A DNA stretch of 64,000 bases from Planctomycetota bacterium (GTDB taxonomy: Bacteria > Planctomycetota > GCA-002687715 > DRQF01), in NCBI GenBank assembly GCA_020639295.1, contig JACKGY010000003.1, positions 186,001 through 250,000 on the forward strand, given 5' to 3'. Both the position numbers and the translations under genes were made by a program. A model generated the notes under the pieces. The model saw nothing but the letters and a program-made list of their open reading frames with translations. It was not told the DNA's origin and did no database searches. Shown here one piece after another: positions 44,298 to 51,158 of this stretch (its first letter is position 1; each line of letters begins with the position of its first letter).

Positions 44298-45248
44298 ATG
44301 AAGTTCACCGAGCTTGCCGAATCCGGCCTGGGGATCGAGAAGGACGAGATCGCGACGCTCTTCGAGCCCTTCGTCGAGCGCCACGTGACCGGTCGCGACG
44401 AGGCCTGGGACGACGAGATCGCGCGGCGCGAACGCAAGATCCGCAAGAAGAGCCGGCGCCGGCGTTGGTTCGGCTTCCTGAAGGGCGCGCGCCGCACCCG
44501 CGACACCGTCCTCGAGGAATACTCGCGGAGCTGGGGTCCGGACAACTACCGCGACTACGACCTGGGCGGTCGCCGGGTGCGCATGACGCCCTGGGTCTGG
44601 GGCGACCAGCGGATGATCGCGAGCGACGTCGGCGGCACCCGCTTCCGCCAGCTCCTCCTCATCCGGGTGATCGAGCGGCTACGACCGCGGCGCGTGCTCG
44701 AGGTCGGCTGCGGCAACGGCATCAACCTGATCCTCCTGGCCTCCTACTTCCCCGAGATCGAGTTCTGCGGCGTCGAGCTGACCGAGGCCGGCTTCGCGGC
44801 GCCCAAGGCCCTCCAGGCCGAGAGCGAACTCCCGGGCTGGATCGCGGACTACGCGCCCCTCGGCGTCAAGGACCGGCAGGCCTTCAAGCGCATCGACTTC
44901 CGCCAGGGCGACGCCGCCGAGCTGCCCTTCGCGGACGGCAGCTTCGACCTGGTCTATTCGGTGCTCGCGCTCGAGCAGATGGAGCTGATCCGTGAGCGCG
45001 CGCTCGGCGAGATGGCGCGGGTCAGCACCGACGCGACCTTCATGTTCGAGCCCTTCCGCGAGGTGAACGACGAGGGCTGGCCGGCACGCTACGTCTATGC
45101 CCGCAACTACTTCCGCGGCCGCATCGAGGACCTCCCGGCCCTCGGCCTGAAACCGGAGTTCGCGATCCGCGACTTCCCGCAGGAGATCCACCTGCGCGCC
45201 GCGGCCGTCCTGGCCCGCAAGCCGGGGGCTGCGGGCGCCGGCCGATGA
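44298..45248 (+). CDS. SAM-dependent methyltransferase
   Basis: 316 residues from ATG 44298. The first 120 residues are charged (RRERKIRKKSRRRRWFGFLKG) and probably contact substrate or membrane. Motif I is VLEVGCGNGINLILLAS, followed by FCGVELTEAG and DLVYSVLALEQM in the place of motif IV. The ending overlaps the next gene in ATGA. In the company of GT29-like and 2OG-oxygenase genes it is likely to modify a glycan or secondary metabolite. The exact methyl acceptor cannot be inferred. Confidence 0.85.
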   Translation: MKFTELAESGLGIEKDEIATLFEPFVERHVTGRDEAWDDEIARRERKIRKKSRRRRWFGFLKGARRTRDTVLEEYSRSWGPDNYRDYDLGGRRVRMTPWVWGDQRMIASDVGGTRFRQLLLIRVIERLRPRRVLEVGCGNGINLILLASYFPEIEFCGVELTEAGFAAPKALQAESELPGWIADYAPLGVKDRQAFKRIDFRQGDAAELPFADGSFDLVYSVLALEQMELIRERALGEMARVSTDATFMFEPFREVNDEGWPARYVYARNYFRGRIEDLPALGLKPEFAIRDFPQEIHLRAAAVLARKPGAAGAGR

Positions 45249-45961
45249 GCATGCTGCTGGTCCTGGGCTCGAAGCCCGAGCCCGTCCTGCCACCGCGGGC
45301 CGCGATCGACGCCCTGGCCTGCGCCAACGCCTCCGGCCACTCGGCCGCGCTGCTCGGCCTGCCGCGGCCGACCTTCACGGTGATGTCGGCGATCCTCAGC
45401 TCGGGCATCGGCTCGGGCGACCAGAGCATCGCCGCCCTGGCCGGACTCGCCACCGAAGACCTCTGGTACTACGCCCGGCCGCGGCGCCGCGGTCTCCTGC
45501 AGCGCTGGCGGCGTCGGCACGAGGACCGGCTGACGACTCCGGAGGAACTCCAGCGACGCTTGCGCGCGGTCGACTACCGCTGGGAACGATTCCACGATCG
45601 CGCCAACGGCGACTGGCACGAGACCGTCGCCCGCCAGGCCGGTGGCGGCGACGACCTGCGCGCGGCGATCGCGTCGAAGCAGCCGTCCACCGGCGTGGCG
45701 GCGATCGCCCTCGGGCTCGAGCTGGGCCGCTGGCAACGTGTCTGCGTCGCCGGCTTCAGCTTCGAGCTCACCCATGCCTATGCGGACAACCCCGAGATCA
45801 CCGAGCGTGGTACCGCGGTCAGCAAGCATGCCGAGACCGACGTCGCGGCGCTGATCGCCATGGCGCGGCGTCATCCCGGCCTGTGCACGACCGAGCCGGT
45901 CGTGCACCAGCGCACCGGCCTGCCGCTCCTCGGCGGTGAGCGGGGAGAGGAGGCCCGATGA
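45245..45961 (+). CDS. GT29-like (sialyltransferase-like) protein
   Basis: 238 residues, overlapping both neighbours by four bases. The C-terminal part has SKQPSTGVAAIALGLELG, VCVAGFSFEL and KHAETDVAALIAMARRHP. The PSTG block with a following GF and a His/Glu-containing KHAE resembles the S, III and VS sialylmotif region of GT29-type enzymes and related bacterial proteins. The N-terminal half shows no recognised pattern. The evidence is only these short motifs, so this could be another CMP-sugar-binding fold. No signal or membrane segment is seen. Confidence 0.5.
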   Translation: MSMLLVLGSKPEPVLPPRAAIDALACANASGHSAALLGLPRPTFTVMSAILSSGIGSGDQSIAALAGLATEDLWYYARPRRRGLLQRWRRRHEDRLTTPEELQRRLRAVDYRWERFHDRANGDWHETVARQAGGGDDLRAAIASKQPSTGVAAIALGLELGRWQRVCVAGFSFELTHAYADNPEITERGTAVSKHAETDVAALIAMARRHPGLCTTEPVVHQRTGLPLLGGERGEEAR

Positions 45962-46716
45962 AGTATTTCGACCTCGAGAACCTGAGCCTTCGTTACCGTC
46001 CCTTCCCGATCGGCCTGGCGCGGCCCCTGTTCGCCCCCGATCTCTACGCCGAGCTCCTCGACGCCTATCCGAGCAAGGAGCGTTGCGTGCCCCTCGACAA
46101 GGTCGGCAGCAAGTTCACCCTCTCCGAGAAGTTCAATCCGAAGGACTTCGAGGCCTTCATCGCCGATTCACCAGTCTGGCGTGGCTTCCATCTCTGGTTG
46201 AAGGGTCCGGACTTCCTGCAGATGGTGATCGCGGCTCTCGAGGCCCGCAACGTCGACCTCGGCTTCAAGGGGCCGATGAGCACCTGGGAGCGGAAGAAGC
46301 GCCACTTCAGCGCCTTCCTGCACGGGCGCTCGAACTATCGCAGCCTGGAACTGTCGACCCGCATGGAGTTCTCGATGCTGCCCTCGTCCGGTGGACACGT
46401 GCTGCCTCACGCCGACGGCTTCAGCAAGATCATCACCCTGGTGGTGGCGATGGCGCGCCCGGGCGAGTGGGACCCGGCCTGGGGTGGCGGCACCGACCTC
46501 CTCAGACCGAAGGACCAGACGCTCGACTTCAACCGGGTGAACCGACAGCTCCCCTTCGATGAGATGGAGGTGCTCGACACCTTCCCCTTCGAGGCCAACC
46601 AGGCGGTGCTCTTCGTCAAGACCTTCAACTCCTGGCACTCGGTCAGACCGATGACCGGCCCTGGCCCCGAGGTCCTGCGTCGGACCCTGACGATCAACAT
46701 CGAACTGCCGACCTGA
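45958..46716 (+). CDS. 2-oxoglutarate/Fe(II)-dependent oxygenase
   Basis: 252 residues. The metal and 2OG ligands of the prolyl-hydroxylase-type fold are readable: HVLPHADGFSKIITL (His-x-Asp, about residue 150), later FNSWHSVRPM (distal His about 224), and the 2OG arginine in RRTLTIN near the end. In this family the enzyme hydroxylates a protein, sugar or lipid side chain using O2. It is the third member of a translationally coupled methyltransferase, GT29-like, oxygenase set. The substrate is unknown. Confidence 0.78.
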   Translation: MKYFDLENLSLRYRPFPIGLARPLFAPDLYAELLDAYPSKERCVPLDKVGSKFTLSEKFNPKDFEAFIADSPVWRGFHLWLKGPDFLQMVIAALEARNVDLGFKGPMSTWERKKRHFSAFLHGRSNYRSLELSTRMEFSMLPSSGGHVLPHADGFSKIITLVVAMARPGEWDPAWGGGTDLLRPKDQTLDFNRVNRQLPFDEMEVLDTFPFEANQAVLFVKTFNSWHSVRPMTGPGPEVLRRTLTINIELPT

Positions 46717-46760
46717 ACCGGCCCTGAGTCGCCGACTGCCTCGGAGCGGCCGGTGTTCCG

Positions 46761-46832
46761 GAGCGGACCGCGCAGCGCCTGCTGCGCATCCGAACCCCGA
46801 GCGGACCGCGCAGCGCCTGCTGCGCATCCGAA
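46761..46832 (+). repeat. two direct copies of a 34-base hairpin unit
   Basis: The 34-base unit GAGCGGACCGCGCAGCGCCT onward occurs at 46761-46794 and 46799-46832, four bases apart and identical. Each copy contains a perfect 7-bp hairpin GCGCAGC-gcct-GCTGCGC. The flanks GGAGCGGCCGG and GAGCGGCCGG repeat in part. It resembles a REP-type intergenic hairpin array. Confidence 0.75.
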
Positions 46833-46865
46833 GCCCAAGTGCTCCGAGCGGCCGGCACATGAAGA

Positions 46866-46893
46866 AGGCCCGCATCCTCCTGGACGCGGGCCT
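46866..46893 (+). terminator. bidirectional terminator between convergent genes
   Basis: 8-bp stem AGGCCCGC / GCGGGCCT with a 12-base loop, followed on the plus strand by CGTTTCCCTC and flanked on the minus side by TCTTC. It serves the oxygenase operon and the convergent transferase gene. Confidence 0.7.
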
Positions 46894-46916
46894 CGTTTCC
46901 CTCTCGGTCGACCTTC

Positions 46917-47840
46917 TCAGCCGCGCGCGGCCGCGACGGGGCCGGCGTGGCGCTCCATCACCTCGAAGGCGTCGTGGCGGACGTGGTTCTTGCGCATCTC
47001 CTCGCGCAGCATCTCCTCGGTGACCAGGCCGGCCTCGAGCGTGCCCTTGAGGGCGCGGAAGAAGAAGGCCTCCTGGGCCATGTCCGGGTGCTGCTTGTAG
47101 GTGCCCGAGGCCACGTCGCCGCGGAGCATGCGGGCGATGGGGCGCAGCCAGGTCTGGGGCTTGGCCAGCTTCGCCTTCTTGCGCGCCGGGAAGAAGTCGA
47201 CCGGCAGGCCCGTCTTCCAGGGCTGGGTCTGGCGCTTGGTGTTGTGGATCATCTTCGTCTTCGGCGTCAGCCGGTCGAAGTCGTTCCACTCGTTCTCGAA
47301 CAGGCCGATGCTCTCGGGCTTCTCCGTCCGCAGGCAGATCCAGTCCATGTAGTCGCGCTTGAAGTCGAACAGCTCGGCGAAGTTCTCCTTCACGTTCCAG
47401 TGGGGGAGCTTGGCGCAATCGAGGAGCATGACGCTCGTGGCCATGCAATTGAGCGAACCCTTGGAGCCGGTACGGGGCCGGCAGAGGATGGCCTTGCCCT
47501 TCATGTCGCGCTCGAAGAGCTCCCAGACGTCGGTCAGGGCGAAGACGTCGGGGTCGACCACGACCGCGCGGCCCTCGTAGCCCATGAGTTCCGGTGGCAT
47601 GAAGCGCAGCGGCGTGAAGGACTGGAGGTTCTCGTAGACCCAGGTCGCCTTGTCACCGTCACGCAGGTAGCTCTGGCCATCGCGCTCCTTGATGAAGGCG
47701 TGATCCTCGGTGTAGATCAGCTCGATATCGAAGCGATCGGCGTGCTTCGAGTTGGCCCGGAACAGGTACTCGGAGACCTTGGCGCCGACGATCTGCTTGT
47801 GGTTGGTGTGGATGAAAACGGTGGGACGTTTCTGGGGCAT
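46917..47840 (-). CDS. putative nucleotide-sugar transferase, paralogue B
   Basis: 307 residues with GAGGAG before ATG 47840. It matches the protein at 34240 along its length: VFIHTNHKQIVGAKVSEYL, YTEDHAFIKERDGQSYLRDG, LRFMPPELMGYEGRAVVVDPDVFAL with the DxD, NEWNDFDRLTPKTKMIHNTKRQTQ, and VTEEMLREEMRKNHVRHDA at the end. These are the blocks of a GT-A-like transferase family that I cannot name. The two copies lie 12 kb apart on opposite strands, beside different accessory genes, so they may act on two acceptors of one glycan. Confidence 0.75.
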   Translation of the reverse strand: MPQKRPTVFIHTNHKQIVGAKVSEYLFRANSKHADRFDIELIYTEDHAFIKERDGQSYLRDGDKATWVYENLQSFTPLRFMPPELMGYEGRAVVVDPDVFALTDVWELFERDMKGKAILCRPRTGSKGSLNCMATSVMLLDCAKLPHWNVKENFAELFDFKRDYMDWICLRTEKPESIGLFENEWNDFDRLTPKTKMIHNTKRQTQPWKTGLPVDFFPARKKAKLAKPQTWLRPIARMLRGDVASGTYKQHPDMAQEAFFFRALKGTLEAGLVTEEMLREEMRKNHVRHDAFEVMERHAGPVAAARG

Positions 47841-48010
47841 CGGGAACTCCTCGTCGGGACCAAGATAACCACATGCCCAGACAGGCCAAGGTCGTCGGCT
47901 GCGGCCGATCGGCGCGGCGGCAAGCGGCCGTGACGGCTCATCTTGCGACCGCTACGGCCGCGCGGAACCCGGAGGGCCTCGCCCTGAAGGGGCTCAGGGA
48001 CCGCCCGACG

Positions 48011-48739
48011 TCAGTCGCGGGGCTCGGGCAGGACGACCCGCCACGAACGGTAGATCTCGACCACGCCCATGTCGCCGGCCTCGAAATGGACGGTCTGCTG
48101 GCGGCGGATGGGCCGGCCGTCGCGGCCGAGGTCGATGATCACATCGGCGGCGTAGCGGCCCTCCGAGAACAGCTTGAAGGCGAATGTGTCGTCGTCGACC
48201 GACTCGAAACAGAGGGCGCTGCTGCGCGCCGCGAAGCCACCTCGCGCGCCGTCCGGGGGAACCAGGCCGGTCATCCGGGCGATGTTGTGCAGGAAGCCCA
48301 TCCGGGTCAGGCCGATCAGGATGGCCTCGTTCAGCCGCGGCATGTCCGGGAATTGCCGGCTGGTTCCGTTGGCGGTCACGACCGCCCCGCCGTCCCTCGT
48401 GCTCGCGACCGCCAGCTCGACCGGCTGGCCGCCGAAGCTGCCCGAGGCCACGAAACGGGTGCCGCTCCGCGGATCGATCGCCAGGCTGCCGTCGAGCGCC
48501 ACGACCAGGAGTCCCGTGCTCTCGATGTGGAAGTCGATGGCGACCTCATCGGCCGCCAGCAGGACCTCCTCGAGGCGGTCGTAGCCTTCGGCCGGGTCGG
48601 TCATCGGGAGCGCGACGGCGAAGGCTCCACCCAGGGCCTCGTCGCCGACCACCTGAGGCGCGGGCTCGCCCTCGGAGGCACAGCTCCCGAGGGCGAGGAC
48701 GAGCGCGCCGAGGATCATGCCGGTCGTGATCCTGGTCAT
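48011..48739 (-). CDS. lipoprotein of unknown function
   Basis: 242 residues from ATG 48739, three bases after the upstream stop. The signal ends in LVLALGSC, a lipobox, so it is probably membrane-anchored. The body has mixed strands (VAIDFHIESTGLLVVALDGSLAID, FVASGSFGGQPVELAVA) and no recognised motif. A long helix-like region with MPRLNEAILIGLTRMGFLHNI follows. The pattern could fit a LolA-like or outer-membrane lipoprotein beta fold, which is inference only. It is the third gene of a three-gene lipoprotein operon. Confidence 0.65.
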   Translation of the reverse strand: MTRITTGMILGALVLALGSCASEGEPAPQVVGDEALGGAFAVALPMTDPAEGYDRLEEVLLAADEVAIDFHIESTGLLVVALDGSLAIDPRSGTRFVASGSFGGQPVELAVASTRDGGAVVTANGTSRQFPDMPRLNEAILIGLTRMGFLHNIARMTGLVPPDGARGGFAARSSALCFESVDDDTFAFKLFSEGRYAADVIIDLGRDGRPIRRQQTVHFEAGDMGVVEIYRSWRVVLPEPRD

Positions 48740-48741
48740 GG

Positions 48742-49047
48742 TCAATCGATGCTGATCGTGACCACCATCGCGGCCGCGATCACCGCGAAGATCAGGATGT
48801 ACTCCCAGTTGAAGTCGTCGCCCGGGACCGCGGCGCCGAGCTCGCCGCTGGCCTCGGCCAGCTCGCTCTCGGGCAGCGCGGCCGCCTCGAGTTCGGCCAG
48901 CTCGGCGTCGGCGATGGCGACGTAGCCGGCGGGCGCCGCGGCGACCAGGCTCGCCGGCGACTTCGCGGCCGCGGCCGGGCTCGGACCGTAGCCGCAGGCC
49001 AGCATCAGGGCCAGCAGGGCCACACTCAGGATCGACTGCTTCAGCAT
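48742..49047 (-). CDS. small lipoprotein/membrane protein of unknown function
   Basis: 101 residues from ATG 49047, with GAGGAGG in front. The signal (ILSVALLALMLACG) has a lipobox, and the C-terminus has a membrane helix (EYILIFAVIAAAMVVTISID), so both ends would be in the membrane. The middle is rich in Ala, Glu and Pro (AIADAELAELEAAALPESELAEA). It lies between two other lipoprotein genes in one transcript. No family recognised, although PA2779-type small proteins have a similar outline and also sit next to C39-like genes. Confidence 0.65.
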   Translation of the reverse strand: MLKQSILSVALLALMLACGYGPSPAAAAKSPASLVAAAPAGYVAIADAELAELEAAALPESELAEASGELGAAVPGDDFNWEYILIFAVIAAAMVVTISID

Positions 49048-49072
49048 CTCGTTCCTCCTCACGCGACGCCGG

Positions 49073-49615
49073 TCAGGGCGTCGTCCCTTGGTTCATCCCG
49101 CGGGGCACCGCGAGGATGGTCAGTGACTTCGTCGGCGTCCAGATCCGCTCCAGCTCCGGCAGCTCGATCGCGTGGATGGCACCACGACCATCCTGGATCA
49201 GGGCCAGGCGACGGCCGCCGTCCCAGCCGACCACCAGGAGCCAGCGCGGGCCACCGCCCCAGTCGACCAGGACCAGGAGCGGTCGGCCCCGGGCGAGGTT
49301 GCCCGGCAGGCCGGTGGCCGTGTCGCCGAGATTACCGGAAAAGGCGAAGACCTTGAATCCCTCCGCCTCGAGCAGGTCGCGCAATTCGGCGGCGCTGACC
49401 AGGGTCTCGATCGCCGGCGCCAGGCTCGTGCTCGTGCCGTAGTAGGCGGCGAGCAGGCTGATCTCGTCGCGCTCGGGCTCGAAGGCCTCGGCCGGCGCGC
49501 GTACCAGGAGGATCTCGGGGTCGGAGGGGGCCGCGACGTAGGGCGCGCTCGAGCAGGCGGCGAGCAGCGCGAGGGTGAGGGCGACGAGAAAGGGGCGGGC
49601 TCGAGACATGGTCAT
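49073..49615 (-). CDS. lipoprotein resembling C39 peptidases but without catalytic residues
   Basis: 180 residues from ATG 49615 (ATG 49609 alternative). Lipobox LLAACSS. The middle and end (LRDLLEAEGFKVFAF, GNLARGRPLLVLVDWGGGPRWLLVVGWD, LIQDGRG, ELPELERIWTPTKSL) follow the order of C39/PA2778-type papain-like domains. However, no Cys is present where the nucleophile should be, and the usual His before the VVGWD strand is Leu. It is therefore probably a pseudo-enzyme. It is the first gene of the lipoprotein operon and is preceded by the leader at 49627-49756. Confidence 0.6.
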   Translation of the reverse strand: MTMSRARPFLVALTLALLAACSSAPYVAAPSDPEILLVRAPAEAFEPERDEISLLAAYYGTSTSLAPAIETLVSAAELRDLLEAEGFKVFAFSGNLGDTATGLPGNLARGRPLLVLVDWGGGPRWLLVVGWDGGRRLALIQDGRGAIHAIELPELERIWTPTKSLTILAVPRGMNQGTTP

Positions 49616-49626
49616 TCCATGAAGGA

Positions 49627-49756
49627 GGCCCGGAACTCGGTGAGCTCCGGGCCGGTTGTCCGGTTTCAACGTTGCGCTACACACGCTCCGTCGAGCGTGC
49701 GCTCAGATGCGCAAACCTCCGGTACAATCACGAATCATGCAACCACCTCCTTTCCT
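49627..49756 (-). promoter_or_regulatory. attenuator-like leader of the lipoprotein operon
   Basis: On the minus strand, an unusually complete Shine-Dalgarno (AAAGGAGGTG, 49744-49753) is followed by an 11-codon frame (49703-49738). A 7-bp hairpin CACGCTC/GAGCGTG follows (49682-49699). A longer hairpin, GGCCCGGA/TCCGGGCC with an inner CTC/GAG pair (49627-49653), ends 11 bases before the operon start codon. The order leader peptide, hairpin, hairpin, gene is that of transcriptional or translational attenuation. No U-run follows the second hairpin, so a translational effect is more likely. Confidence 0.4.
49703..49738 (-). CDS. 11-residue leader peptide candidate
   Basis: ATG 49738 to TGA 49703 encodes MIRDCTGGLRI. 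The start is five bases after GGAGGTG, the core of an extended anti-Shine-Dalgarno match, far stronger than that of any real gene in this window. The peptide has no run of one amino acid, so the signal that stalls translation, if any, is not obvious. It is too short to be a functional protein of known type. Confidence 0.4.
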   Translation of the reverse strand: MIRDCTGGLRI

Positions 49757-49949
49757 ACAGGGCACCATCCCCAGCCGTCGCGCTGTGACACACGCCGCCG
49801 GGCCCCTTACTCCCTCGGCGGCCCGAGGGAACGGAAAAACCACGAAGACCGTGGCGCCCCGATCGCGCCCGCGACGCCTGCCCAGCGGCGTCCCTGCGGC
49901 CCCGGTCGGGACGGCGTCATCATGCCGAAGTGGGCGCGGATGGTGAAGC

Positions 49950-49992
49950 AAAAAAACATGCATTCACGATGAAGCTCCACGCCGGCGGAGCT
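49950..49992 (-). terminator. weak terminator after the FtsX-like permease gene
   Basis: 6-bp stem AGCTCC/GGAGCT at 49973-49978 and 49987-49992, which touches the stop codon. A run of seven T on the minus strand (49950-49956) comes 16 bases later, so the geometry is imperfect. Confidence 0.35.
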
Positions 49993-51158
49993 CAGAGCGC
50001 GGTGACCAGATCGGGCGCGAGCAGCCAGCCCGCGAGCACCAGGGTGGCGCCGAGCAGGATGCCCACGACCAGGAGCGACAGGACCTCGAGCCCGAGGAGC
50101 GTGGCCACGGTCCGGCGCTGGAAGCCGATGTGATGCAGGGTGACCAGCTCGCGCCGACGCATGCGAGTCGACAACACCAGGACGAGCGCGACGAGGCAGC
50201 CGGTCGAGATGCCGACCAGGAGCGAGACGCCGTCGAGGAAGCTCTTCACCTGGAAGACCTTGGCCATCAACTCCTCGACCACCGCGGTCGGCTTGATCAT
50301 CTGCCAGAGACGGCCGGCATTGAGCCGCGCATGGGCGATGGTTCCCGCCTTGGCGTCGTCGGGGAAGAACAGGATCGCGCTCAGCGGCAGGCCCTCGCTG
50401 TCGCCGTGGTAGTGGAAACTGGCCTCGTTCTCGGGCGTGACCTCGTTGTAGTCGATCAGCGCCTCGCTGATCGCGACGTTGGCGCCGCTCCGGCCGAGGA
50501 CCCGGTCCTTCGGAACCTCCTCGGCGGCCTGGTGGCCGTGCGAGATTCCCTCGAGGATCCAGGCGGTCTTGACGTCGACGAAGACGGCGCGGTCGTCCGG
50601 ACCACCGGTGGCGGCGAACACGCCGACGACGTGCATCTTCAGGGCCGCCGGCTTCGAGATGTCGTAGAGCTCGCGCTGGTCCGAGAACAGCGCGTCGCCG
50701 GGGCCGAGACCGAGACTCGCGGCGGCCTCGGCGCCGAGCGTGACCTCGCCGAGCCGGAGCGGGATGTGGCCGCTGGCGCAGCCGAGCTCGCGCTTCTCGT
50801 AGTACTCCGGCGTGCAGGCGACGATCGGGCGCCGCTGGGCGGTGAAGCGGAGATTGAGCGGGATGGCCACGCCGAGGTGCCAGTCGCGGATCTCCTCGTA
50901 GCGGGAGTAGGGGATCGAATCGAAGTCCGCCTGGCGGAAGTAGAGGCTGGCGAGCGTCAGGTCGATGCGGTTGCCGGTGGCCCCGGCCACCAGCGGCGTG
51001 CAAGCCGCGCGCGCGGCGAGGCGGGCGTCGTAATGCGAGACCAGGAGGCTCGTGAGCGCCGGGATGGCGATGCTCACGGCGATGCACAGGGCCAGGATGG
51101 TGCTGCGCCCGGGGGCGTGACGGAGCTGGGTGAGGGCGACGCGCAGGCGGGCGGTCAT
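49992..51158 (-). CDS. FtsX-like ABC permease
   Basis: 388 residues from ATG 51158, overlapping the upstream stop in ATGA. An N-terminal helix (LALCIAVSIAIPALTSLLV) is followed by a large periplasmic (MacB-like) domain of about 220 residues and three closing helices, of which LVTLHHIGFQRRTVATLLGLEV is the FtsX coupling loop. The architecture is that of MacB/LolC-type permeases that move substrates within the periplasm. No ABC ATPase gene is adjacent, so the partner must be encoded elsewhere. The upstream gene encodes an exported protein with which it is translationally coupled. Confidence 0.82.
   Translation of the reverse strand: MTARLRVALTQLRHAPGRSTILALCIAVSIAIPALTSLLVSHYDARLAARAACTPLVAGATGNRIDLTLASLYFRQADFDSIPYSRYEEIRDWHLGVAIPLNLRFTAQRRPIVACTPEYYEKRELGCASGHIPLRLGEVTLGAEAAASLGLGPGDALFSDQRELYDISKPAALKMHVVGVFAATGGPDDRAVFVDVKTAWILEGISHGHQAAEEVPKDRVLGRSGANVAISEALIDYNEVTPENEASFHYHGDSEGLPLSAILFFPDDAKAGTIAHARLNAGRLWQMIKPTAVVEELMAKVFQVKSFLDGVSLLVGISTGCLVALVLVLSTRMRRRELVTLHHIGFQRRTVATLLGLEVLSLLVVGILLGATLVLAGWLLAPDLVTAL

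Noticed and set aside
49656..49946. Plus-strand frame across the leader region
   Set aside because: It lacks a Shine-Dalgarno and its composition is typical of GC-rich non-coding sequence. The minus-strand leader features explain the site.
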